This document shows, piece by piece, positions 1-6,969 of a stretch of 12,911 nucleotides of DNA. Position numbers and translations under genes: made by a program. The notes beneath the pieces are model-generated. The model saw only the letters and a program-made list of their open reading frames with translations, ran no database searches and was not told where the DNA came from. Within the stretch, counting starts at the first letter, position 1; each line of letters starts with the position of its first letter. The DNA is taken from assembly GCA_023415725.1 (NCBI GenBank), contig JAEZJR010000309.1:1-12911 (forward strand). Direction: 5' to 3'. The stretch is from Acidobacteriota bacterium (GTDB lineage: Bacteria > Acidobacteriota > Blastocatellia > Pyrinomonadales > Pyrinomonadaceae).

Positions 1-1689
1 TGTCATAGCCGTAGCCCCGGTCCCATCACGGTTGGCTTTCCAGACTTCCCATTGTCCGGTTCGGTTCGAATCGAAAACCACAAACCGATTGTCGGCGGTC
101 ACGCTGATCTGCATGTCCTCACGCCCCTCCTGGGGCTTGATCAACTCCCGCGCGCCAGTTCCGTCGGGGTTCATTTCCCAGATGGCACGGGAAGTACCCA
201 CCTTCACCGTGTAGAGTATCTTCCCGTCCGGCGCCGCAGCCACGCCGTGAGCCCCCTCGTTGCTAGAACCTCCGTTCAGCATCTTTTCAGCCGTGGGGCC
301 AGTTTCAGGACTGGCAGCCGCTATGTCCAGAAGATTCCTTATCTCGAGCGCGGCGACGCGTCCGTTCGGCGAGGTCGATAGCGACAAAGGGGTGTAGTGG
401 AACGCGTCGTTGGTCAATTCGCGTTTACGCCCGGTTGCGGGGTCAAGGATCCTGATCTGAGCCCGACGGGCGTCGTCCGGGAGCTCCTCGATGATCGCCA
501 GCTCGCTGCCGCCGGCGAACCACTCGAAGTTCACAACACTTACGCAATTCAGCTGCGCGAGCACCGTGGCCGCCCCGTTCGACGGGTCCACATCCAGGAA
601 GCTGCAGTTCTCCTTCCTTTCATCGCCGACGATGACCGTGATCCGCCCGGCCGGCGACCACGCCAGTTGCGAGGAAGCGAATCGCTGGCCTTCGGTGGGA
701 CGGTAAACCTCCCTGGACTCGCCATTTCCGACCGCCGGGCGTACAGAAAGCGTCTGTCCGTTCCCCGTCCCCCCGCTGAAATGTGCAATGTGTTTGCTGT
801 CCGGCGAGAGCGAAAGATCACCGTCGAGTTCGACGCCGAAGTCGCTCACCGCCCCGCCCGAGGCGGAGATGCTCATGAGCGTCCATACGGGATGATTTGC
901 ATCCTTCACCGTGAAGTAGACGGTCTTCCCGTCCGGGGAGAATTGCAGAGCGTTGTGGAGCCGTTCGGCCCATTCGGTGAGCTGCCGGCTGGCACTCGTT
1001 TCGAGATCGCCGACCCAAAGCGAATCCCTGCCGTTCGCCCGGCTCGCGAACGCGATCGTCCGCCCGTCCGGCGAGAGGGCGACGCGTTGAGGAACGGCCC
1101 CGGGGACGGAGAACACGCGTGAGGTCATCGTCGCGGCGTCGAATCGCGGCTTCGCTTCCTGGCGGCCCGATAGCAGCGACCATGCGGCCCCCGATATCAG
1201 CAAAAGCCCCGGAACGATCGCCCATCGCCACCAACGCCGCTGAGTTCCGCAGGTCAATTGCCGGACGGGCGCGGGTGCCGGCCCTTCCTGCTCCTCCTCG
1301 TATTCCTCCACGAGGATGCTCCGAACTTCGCGCGTCTCGACGACGATATCGTGACGTTCTTCCTCCCGCAGGGCGCTGACGAACCGGTAACCCTTCCCCG
1401 GTACCGTGACCACATAACGGTGCTCGCCCTTCCGCTCGCCGAGTGCCTTGCGGATGGCGGCGATGTGGACGGTCAGGTTGTTCTCCTCGACGAATTGCCC
1501 CTCCCACACGGTTTCGAGCAGGAATTCCTTCGTTACCACTTCGTCGCGATTCTCGATCAGCGCCAGCAAAAGGTCGAACGCCTTCCCACCGAGCGGGACC
1601 GTCTCGCCGCCGAGCATCAGCACGCGTCGCCGAGGGTCGAGCTGGTAATCGCCGAAGGCGATCTGATCATCTCCGAGGAAATTCCCCAT
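1..1689 (-). CDS. Membrane-anchored winged-helix transcriptional regulator with periplasmic PD40/TolB-like propeller (3' end outside window)
   Basis: The minus frame is open from an ATG at 1689 to the window edge (563 codons). Residues about 10-105 form an OmpR/PhoB-type winged helix: FGDYQLDPRRR at the start, then LGGKAFDLLLALIENRDEVV, the VWEGQFVEENNLTVHI recognition region and the closing VPGKGYRFV. An acidic linker (about 108-140) leads to one hydrophobic segment at about 155-173 (WAIVPGLLLISGAAWSLL) preceded by RRWWR, so DNA binding is cytoplasmic. The rest is a beta-propeller with repeated SPDG-type strands (LSPDGRTIAF, FSPDGKTVYF, LSPDSKHIA). The architecture is CadC-like, with PD40 repeats as the sensor, and is very common in Blastocatellia. 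An in-frame TAA five codons upstream fixes the start. No clear Shine-Dalgarno is visible. Ligand and regulon are unknown; divergence from the genes at 1873 onward makes them and itself plausible targets. Type is well supported; the specific role is inferred. Confidence 0.92.
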   Translation of the reverse strand, partial: MGNFLGDDQIAFGDYQLDPRRRVLMLGGETVPLGGKAFDLLLALIENRDEVVTKEFLLETVWEGQFVEENNLTVHIAAIRKALGERKGEHRYVVTVPGKGYRFVSALREEERHDIVVETREVRSILVEEYEEEQEGPAPAPVRQLTCGTQRRWWRWAIVPGLLLISGAAWSLLSGRQEAKPRFDAATMTSRVFSVPGAVPQRVALSPDGRTIAFASRANGRDSLWVGDLETSASRQLTEWAERLHNALQFSPDGKTVYFTVKDANHPVWTLMSISASGGAVSDFGVELDGDLSLSPDSKHIAHFSGGTGNGQTLSVRPAVGNGESREVYRPTEGQRFASSQLAWSPAGRITVIVGDERKENCSFLDVDPSNGAATVLAQLNCVSVVNFEWFAGGSELAIIEELPDDARRAQIRILDPATGRKRELTNDAFHYTPLSLSTSPNGRVAALEIRNLLDIAAASPETGPTAEKMLNGGSSNEGAHGVAAAPDGKILYTVKVGTSRAIWEMNPDGTGARELIKPQEGREDMQISVTADNRFVVFDSNRTGQWEVWKANRDGTGATAMT

Positions 1690-1700
1690 AAAACCGTTCG

Positions 1701-1738
1701 ATTAGGAAAAATTAGGAACCATTAGCCGCCCGATTAAG
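1701..1738. promoter_or_regulatory. Candidate operator: ATTAG direct repeats at 10-bp period
   Basis: ATTAG begins at 1701, 1711 and 1721, exactly one helical turn apart, and a degenerate ATTAAG follows at 1733. On the minus strand these read as CCTAAT-type repeats ending 12 bp before the regulator's ATG. OmpR/PhoB-family winged helices bind head-to-tail direct repeats with roughly 10-11 bp spacing, and the adjacent gene encodes one, so an autoregulatory site is a reasonable inference. The repeat is seen directly; the function is not shown. Confidence 0.4.
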
Positions 1739-1752
1739 GACATTCCGACACG

Positions 1753-1765
1753 TATTCGCCGAATA
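1753..1765. promoter_or_regulatory. 13-bp dyad-symmetric sequence in the divergent promoter region
   Basis: TATTCG-C-CGAATA is a perfect 6-bp inverted repeat around a single base. It lies 64 bp upstream of the regulator start and about 108 bp upstream of the start at 1873. Its size fits a dimeric repressor or activator site, but nothing ties it to a particular protein. Confidence 0.25.
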
Positions 1766-1872
1766 TCCGTGAGGCCGATCCGACCGGGCCAGGCAAGGTG
1801 CCCAAATTCTAACATCGGGACGAATCGTGGAGCAATGAAATCCTTAGTGGAGCAGGCGTTCAGCCCGGCAGT

Positions 1873-2154
1873 ATGAGAATCAAGCGTCGAACCTGGATAA
1901 CCGTTGAGCGCTCGAGCGTGACGACGATACGCTCGGACGGGCCGGCCCCGGTGCGCCGAATATGCCCCGTATGCGGCCTCGCTACCGCCGAGGTCGCTCA
2001 GGATCGAGCGTCGGCGATCCTTGCGATCGATCCTGCGGAACTGGCCGCCGCTCTGGCCAGAGGTGAGGTCCATTCGGCAACGCCGGGCGGCGGGTTATGC
2101 GCCGCTTCGGTAGTACATCGTTTTCCTCCCGACCCCGACAAAACTGGCCGCTGA
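1873..2154 (+). CDS. Small conserved hypothetical protein with Cys-X2-Cys and a short helical region
   Basis: A 93-residue protein beginning MRIKRRTWITVE, a basic beta-strand start that I recognise from a family of small Acidobacteriota/Blastocatellia proteins. In typical members this is followed by a paired-cysteine knuckle and a helix-turn-helix-like segment. Here the knuckle is CPVCG (residues about 31-35) and the helical part is around DPAELAAALARGEVHSA (about 53-69), followed by a short strand. In better-conserved relatives, as I remember them, the helical segment resembles the DNA-binding helix of excisionase/MerR-like proteins. This copy is divergent, and its tail after about residue 83 (PPDPDKTGR) looks unstructured. 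Function is unknown; a small regulatory or nucleic-acid-binding role is only a guess. It is divergent from the membrane regulator and 37 bp upstream of the large secreted protein, so it may be co-transcribed with the latter. Confidence 0.7.
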   Translation: MRIKRRTWITVERSSVTTIRSDGPAPVRRICPVCGLATAEVAQDRASAILAIDPAELAAALARGEVHSATPGGGLCAASVVHRFPPDPDKTGR

Positions 2155-2191
2155 GAGATACCGTCATACCGTCCTCCACAAGTACAGCACT

Positions 2192-5100
2192 ATGAAGTTC
2201 AAGATCCTGATCACACTGGCTTTCGTTTCGACCGCATTGTTTTTAGCCGCAGCGCAGTCAGGCCGCCCTGTCGCCGCCGAATCGCCGCTGGCCCTTGCCG
2301 ATTGCGAGGGGGCACAGATCGTCTATTGGTCCGGCGACGGACCGTACGAGAACCGGATCATCATGACCGAGTTGGACGGTTCGCCGGCCAGACAGATCGA
2401 TTTTGACGCTCCTGGGGAACCCGGGAAGCATATCGAGACCAGTCCCGACGGGCAGTGGATCCTTTTCATCAAAGGGCGGCTCGATCAAAACGGCGATGAC
2501 ATTACCGATATATTCAGGGTTCGCCCGGACGGGACCGGCCTTCTGAACCTGACGAATAACTCTGCTCGCCAATCTAGCACTGACCCGGTCTTCAGCCCTG
2601 ACGGCAGCAAGATCGCCTTTACGTTTGTCGATGTAAGTGTGGGTGGCGGATACCACATCCATATCATGAACGCGGACGGCTCAGGACTGGTCCGTCTGAC
2701 GCCGGGAGATGGAAGTGAATTCTGGTTCATGGAACCCAGCTTCAGCCCGGACGGGTCGAAACTCGTCTTCAAGGGAATGGACAACCGCTCGGGCACCACC
2801 CCCGACGAGGTGTTCATGGTGAACACGGACGGAACGAATTTCCGGCAGGTGTCTTCGCTCTCCGGCGGGGTTCCGCCGGATGAGGTCAGGAACCCCCGGT
2901 TCAGCGGGGACGGGAACTCCATTTACTACCTCGCCAGTCCGGGCGGCTCAACAGATTATCTGTATCGGAACTTGATGATCGACGGAATCCCGGCTCTGCA
3001 GATCGCCGGCGGGCCTATTGAGGGCGTCGTAAAGGACTACGACGTCTCCCCGGACGGCCAGAAGATCGTCTACGCACTCAGCGATACGGTCGACAACCAG
3101 ATACAGCGGGATATCTACATAATGAACGCGGACGGTACAGGAAAGCTCAACCTGACCGGCGCGGTCCTCGGGATAGACGATAGCGAACCTAAATTCAGCT
3201 CGGACGGTTCGAAGATCGCATTTTCGCGAAAGGACGGCGGGCGGGACCGCGTCCACTGGATGAATGCGGACGGTTCATCGATGTCCGGACCGATCTCGAT
3301 AGATGGTTTCGACGCGTACACCGGATCGTTCTTTATCCCTGACAGCGACACTGACGGCGTCGCAGACGGCTGCGATAACTGCAAATCGAACGCTAACGCG
3401 GACCAGACGGATACGGACGGCGACGGCATCGGTGACGCGTGCGACCCGGACGATGACAACGACGGTTTCCCCGACGTCAGCGATAACTGCCCGCTCGTTG
3501 CCTCACCCGACCAAACCGACACGGACGGCGACGGCACCGGCGACGCATGCGACAACGACGACGACAATGATGGGGTGCTCGACGGCGAGGATAATTGCCC
3601 GCTTTCCGAAAACGGCCCACGCATCCTCTTCGAATCCAACCGTGACGGCGATTACGAGATCTACTCGATGTTCATCGACGGGTCCCGGGTACAGCAATTG
3701 ACGCAAAACAGCGCCATCGACCGCCAGGCGTCCATGCACCCCCAGGGCACGAAGGTGGTCTACATCTCCACCCGCGATACCGCTACGGGTGAGATCTACA
3801 CGATGAACCCGGACGGCACGGGGAGGGTCCGGCTCACCACGAACACCTACAATGAGTCGACGCCCATTTTCAGCCCCGACGGTACGAAGATAATGTACAC
3901 CTCGAACGCTAGCGGAAATTCCGAGATCTACCTGATGGATTCCGACGGCTCGGGGCCCGCGACGAATCTAACGAACAACCCGAGCGCGGATCACTCGGGC
4001 GCCTTCAGCCGGGACGGTACCAAGATCACGTTCATTTCCGAACGCGACGCCGCGCAATGGCTCGCTGAGGTCTACATAATGAACGCCGACGGTTCCGGGC
4101 AGACGCGCGTCACCACGCACGGCTACTCGGGAAACCGTTATTCCGACGCACCGGAGTTCAGCCCGGACGGCAGCAAGATCGTCTACTCGATGGCCCCGGT
4201 CGGAAGCAGCCAGCTGGGGAAGATCCATCTCATAAACATAGACGGCACCGAGCCCGAGGTGGTGGGAGATCTCGCATCCGAGGCAAACACCTCGCCCACT
4301 TTCAATGAGGATGGCTCGGTCATTTTCTTCAAGGGCGAACCGATCGGTCCGGTGGGCACGGAACGGTCCGAGCTCTTCAAGATGAACGCCGACGGCACGG
4401 GCGTGGTGCAGCTCACGACAAACACCAAGACCGAAAGGAACCCCAGCTTCTTCACCGGCCAACTAGACGCCGATAACGACGGCATCGGCGATGCGTGCGA
4501 CATCGCCCCGCCCACGGACACCGATGGTGACGGCGTCGCGGACGAAGAGGACAATTGCCCTCTGATCGCCAATCCCGGGCAAGAGGATGCTGACCTCGAC
4601 GGCACGGGGGACGCGTGCGACCCGGATGACGACGGGGACGGTTTCGCTGACGAGGCGGACAACTGCCCGCTTGTGCCCAACCCGACACAGGCGGACGCGG
4701 ACGGCGACGATCAAGGCGACGCGTGCGACGAAACCTTCGACGTCGAGACCCCGGTTGGGACGGCCGTTTCAGTGGCGGGAGCCGGACCGATCGTCACTTT
4801 CTCCTCTATAGAATCCGCCGGCACGACGTCGTTTTCCGAATACTTTCCCGCGGACGAAGACACACCGCTTGGATACGCATTCTGCCCCACTTGCCAGGCC
4901 TGGGAAATCACCACGACCGCCGATTATACGCCCCCCGTCACCGTCTGCCTCCCCGTCCCCGCGGAGATGTCGGAACCGGACTACTTAGCGCTGCGGCTAC
5001 TGCACGGCGAGGACGACGGGTTCGTGGATCGCACCTCGGGGCGGATGACCGACGGGCAGGGCGTAAGGTATGTGTGCGGGGAAGTCTCGTCGCTGTCTCC

Positions 5101-5398
5101 GTTCGCTCTCGCGACACCGCTCGCTCCGACCGCGGCACCCGTATCGATAGCCGGACGGGTGGCCACTGCGATCGGGAGGGGCATCAGGAACGTCCGCGTT
5201 ACTATCACCTATCCGAACGGCGAACGCCGCCTCGCGGTCACCACCACGTTCGGGTATTACACTTTCGCTGATGTTCCCGCCGGACAATCGTACGTGATCG
5301 AGGTGGAGGCAAGACGGTACACCTTCACACGGTCGTCGCTGCTTGTCAGCGCCAACGAGAACCTCACCGGCGTCGATTTCGTCGCCCGAGAGCGGTGA
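2192..5398 (+). CDS. Secreted PD40 beta-propeller / thrombospondin type 3 repeat protein with C-terminal carboxypeptidase-regulatory-like domain
   Basis: A 1068-residue exported protein. Residues 1 to about 30 are a Sec signal peptide (MKFKILITLAFVSTALFLAAA). Residues about 38-383 form a TolB-like propeller with repeated FSPDGSKI and MNADGSG motifs. Residues 384-475 are calcium-binding thrombospondin type 3 (TSP3) repeats (DTDGDGIGDACD, DNCPL). Residues about 476-756 form a second propeller (ILFESNRDGDYEIYSM onward). Residues 759-846 are a second TSP3 block. About 850-980 is a domain I do not recognise, containing a CPTC pair. Residues 984-1068 look like a carboxypeptidase-regulatory-like beta-sandwich (VSIAGRV, TTTFGYYTFADVPAGQ, YVIEVEA). 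The second propeller appears inserted within one TSP3 repeat. An in-frame TGA just upstream fixes the start; no strong Shine-Dalgarno is seen. The protein probably sits on the cell surface or in the periplasm and binds calcium. No catalytic residues are evident, so a binding or structural role is inferred. Several short genes follow in the same direction. Confidence 0.93.
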   Translation: MKFKILITLAFVSTALFLAAAQSGRPVAAESPLALADCEGAQIVYWSGDGPYENRIIMTELDGSPARQIDFDAPGEPGKHIETSPDGQWILFIKGRLDQNGDDITDIFRVRPDGTGLLNLTNNSARQSSTDPVFSPDGSKIAFTFVDVSVGGGYHIHIMNADGSGLVRLTPGDGSEFWFMEPSFSPDGSKLVFKGMDNRSGTTPDEVFMVNTDGTNFRQVSSLSGGVPPDEVRNPRFSGDGNSIYYLASPGGSTDYLYRNLMIDGIPALQIAGGPIEGVVKDYDVSPDGQKIVYALSDTVDNQIQRDIYIMNADGTGKLNLTGAVLGIDDSEPKFSSDGSKIAFSRKDGGRDRVHWMNADGSSMSGPISIDGFDAYTGSFFIPDSDTDGVADGCDNCKSNANADQTDTDGDGIGDACDPDDDNDGFPDVSDNCPLVASPDQTDTDGDGTGDACDNDDDNDGVLDGEDNCPLSENGPRILFESNRDGDYEIYSMFIDGSRVQQLTQNSAIDRQASMHPQGTKVVYISTRDTATGEIYTMNPDGTGRVRLTTNTYNESTPIFSPDGTKIMYTSNASGNSEIYLMDSDGSGPATNLTNNPSADHSGAFSRDGTKITFISERDAAQWLAEVYIMNADGSGQTRVTTHGYSGNRYSDAPEFSPDGSKIVYSMAPVGSSQLGKIHLINIDGTEPEVVGDLASEANTSPTFNEDGSVIFFKGEPIGPVGTERSELFKMNADGTGVVQLTTNTKTERNPSFFTGQLDADNDGIGDACDIAPPTDTDGDGVADEEDNCPLIANPGQEDADLDGTGDACDPDDDGDGFADEADNCPLVPNPTQADADGDDQGDACDETFDVETPVGTAVSVAGAGPIVTFSSIESAGTTSFSEYFPADEDTPLGYAFCPTCQAWEITTTADYTPPVTVCLPVPAEMSEPDYLALRLLHGEDDGFVDRTSGRMTDGQGVRYVCGEVSSLSPFALATPLAPTAAPVSIAGRVATAIGRGIRNVRVTITYPNGERRLAVTTTFGYYTFADVPAGQSYVIEVEARRYTFTRSSLLVSANENLTGVDFVARER

Positions 5399-5422
5399 TA
5401 CTAGACTCCGCTCGCGACGTAT

Positions 5423-5614
5423 ATGAAGAACCTGATCTCATCTTTCACGGTTCTGGCCATTCTCGCGGCTGTCTCGGTGGGTTGCATGTCCACCGGCAGC
5501 ACTAACTGTCGCTGCCCGGATCCTACGCCGGCAGCTTTGGACAAGGGATCTAACGTGCGTCCTCCCGCTCCCGCAAGGTATGGACGAAACGCGTTTTTCG
5601 GAGTATCTTCTTAA
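5423..5614 (+). CDS. Short putative lipoprotein, unknown function
   Basis: A 63-residue protein with a basic start (MKNL), a hydrophobic stretch (about residues 5-20) and a cysteine at about residue 21 in the context AVSVGC. This resembles a lipoprotein signal, though the residue at -3 (Ser) is not ideal. The remainder is a short Cys/Pro-rich segment (TNCRCPDPTPAA) and a tail with no recognisable fold. It begins 24 bp after the large secreted propeller gene and is probably in the same transcript. A short GC hairpin (5625-5638, stem GTCCG/CGGGC, no T-run) follows its stop. The signal-like N-terminus and position favour a real gene, but the size and the weak ribosome binding site leave doubt. 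Confidence 0.5.
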   Translation: MKNLISSFTVLAILAAVSVGCMSTGSTNCRCPDPTPAALDKGSNVRPPAPARYGRNAFFGVSS

Positions 5615-5662
5615 AACGGTCGCGGTCCGCCTGCGGGCTTGCCGCATTTCCGATCCACTGAA

Positions 5663-6442
5663 ATGGTCAATCCCGATCCGCAATTCATCAAAGGAGCCAT
5701 CGACCCTACCGGCTGCATCAGCAACGCGTGGGAGCTCATCAAGCCCAACTACTGGCTTTTCTTCGGCATCTCGCTGCTCACCTACGTGCTGATCGCGTGC
5801 ATACCGTGCCTCAACGTCATCCTGATGGGGCCGGTGATGGGCGGCGTTTACTACACTGCCTTCCGCGCGATGCGCGGCGAGCCGATCGAGTTCGGGATGA
5901 TGTTCAAGGGGTTCGAGCGATTCGTGCCGCTGATGGTCGTCGGGATCGTGCAGTCGATCCCGAGCATCATCTACCAGGGGTTCGACATCTCCATCCGCGT
6001 GAGCAATGCGAGCCTAGGTTCGATCCTTCAGGGCCGCTCCGACGAGGGCAACCTTGCGATCGCGGGCGGTTACCTCGTGGTGATCGTCGTGGTCACGCTG
6101 CTCCTGATGATCTTCGCGATAGTTTGGGGGATCTCGTTCGCCTTCGCGATCCCGATCATCGTCGAGAACGAGAACATGAGCCCGATCGATGCGTTGAAGC
6201 TAAGCGCTCGGGCGGCGTGGTCCAACGTCGGCGGAATCATCGTGCTCGCGATCCTTTCGTTCCTTATCGCGTTCGTCGGCGTGCTCGCCCTGTGCATCGG
6301 CGTGCTGTTCGTACTGCCGGTGATATGGATGGCGTGGGCGTTCGCCTACCGGCAGGTGTTCCCCGACCTTGGTGGGGGACCGGCGTACCGCTACGAACCG
6401 CCGTCGCCGCAATCGTACGGGAACTTCGGGCAGGGGATGTGA
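5663..6442 (+). CDS. Multi-pass inner-membrane protein, unknown function
   Basis: A 259-residue integral membrane protein. A cytoplasmic-type N-terminus (MVNPDPQFIKGAIDPTGCIS) precedes hydrophobic segments at about 31-50, 52-68, 87-104, 136-165, 190-212 and 213-230. The tail is Pro/Tyr/Gly-rich (YRYEPPSPQSYGNFGQ). Between helices lies a PIIVENENMSPIDALKLS segment; a P-x-I-x-x-E...A-L-x-x-S motif before a helix occurs in several related membrane families of YciC/DUF975/DUF4013 type. I can place it only in that broad group. I chose the ATG at 5663 over the in-frame TTG at 5639 because MVNPDPQF gives a natural start and the extra residues look non-coding. No Shine-Dalgarno is visible for either. 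Its stop at 6442 is one base from the stop of the opposing acetyltransferase gene. Confidence 0.8.
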   Translation: MVNPDPQFIKGAIDPTGCISNAWELIKPNYWLFFGISLLTYVLIACIPCLNVILMGPVMGGVYYTAFRAMRGEPIEFGMMFKGFERFVPLMVVGIVQSIPSIIYQGFDISIRVSNASLGSILQGRSDEGNLAIAGGYLVVIVVVTLLLMIFAIVWGISFAFAIPIIVENENMSPIDALKLSARAAWSNVGGIIVLAILSFLIAFVGVLALCIGVLFVLPVIWMAWAFAYRQVFPDLGGGPAYRYEPPSPQSYGNFGQGM

Positions 6443-6443
6443 T

Positions 6444-6911
6444 CTAGAGGGTCTTCTCCATATAGAGAACGCCGTCGTGCGGGTTGTCGTAGTAGGCGGG
6501 AATCTCGTAAAAGCCGTGGGCTTCGTAAAGGCTCACGGCTTTGCCCATTTTCGGCGGATAGGTATCGAGGCGCATCTTCTCGTACCCGATCTCGAGCGCG
6601 TCCGCGATGATCTGATCGATCAGCCTGAGGCCCACACCCTGCCCGCGTGCGGCGTCGCGCAGGTAAAGCCGCTTCATCTCGCAAACGCCCGGGGCGATCT
6701 GGCGCAGGGCGATGCAGCCGATCGGCGCGCCGTTGTCATAGGCGACGTATAATCGTCCTGTTGGCGGAGCGTACTTCCCCGGCAGAGTCGCGACCTCTTC
6801 CTCGAAGTTCTGGAAGCACAGACTCATCCCCAGCCACTCTTCATATTCGCGGAAGAGCGCACGAGCATCGGCGATATGTTCCTCGGTCGCCGCTAGTGTG
6901 ATCTCGGTCAT
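6444..6911 (-). CDS. GNAT-family N-acetyltransferase
   Basis: A 155-residue protein with the full GNAT layout. An N-terminal helix region (ARALFREYEEWLG) is followed by strands ending GRLYVAYDNGAPIGCIAL, then MKRLYLRDAARGQGVGLRLI, which carries the acetyl-CoA pyrophosphate loop R-G-Q-G-V-G (motif A). Last come MRLDTYPPKMGKAVSLYEAHGFYEI and the YMEKTL end. It transfers an acetyl group from acetyl-CoA to an amine; the acceptor cannot be told from sequence. The EMKRLYLR and PAYYDNP signatures match a widespread GNAT subfamily of unknown substrate. I start it at 6911 because GAGGG lies about 7 nt upstream; an in-frame ATG at 6971 would add 20 unlikely residues and overlap the divergent gene. It is convergent with the membrane-protein gene, with no room for a conventional terminator. 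Confidence 0.9.
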   Translation of the reverse strand: MTEITLAATEEHIADARALFREYEEWLGMSLCFQNFEEEVATLPGKYAPPTGRLYVAYDNGAPIGCIALRQIAPGVCEMKRLYLRDAARGQGVGLRLIDQIIADALEIGYEKMRLDTYPPKMGKAVSLYEAHGFYEIPAYYDNPHDGVLYMEKTL

Positions 6912-6969
6912 TGAATTTCCCTCGCGCACTCGATTATCGTAGATGTTTAGACGAACCGCACCCTCAGCC

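Noticed and set aside
397..1122. Long plus-strand open frame (241 codons) opposite the regulator
   Set aside because: It lies antisense to the continuous minus-strand propeller frame; its product is Arg/Pro-rich with no fold signature, as expected of a GC-rich shadow frame.
818..1507. Minus-strand 229-codon open frame within the regulator region
   Set aside because: It is out of frame with the regulator reading, which has clear winged-helix, membrane and SPDG motifs across the same bases.
3303..3701. Thr/Arg-rich plus-strand frame overlapping the TSP3 repeats
   Set aside because: Its low-complexity product arises from reading the repeated GACGGCGAC-type codons in another frame of the secreted propeller gene.
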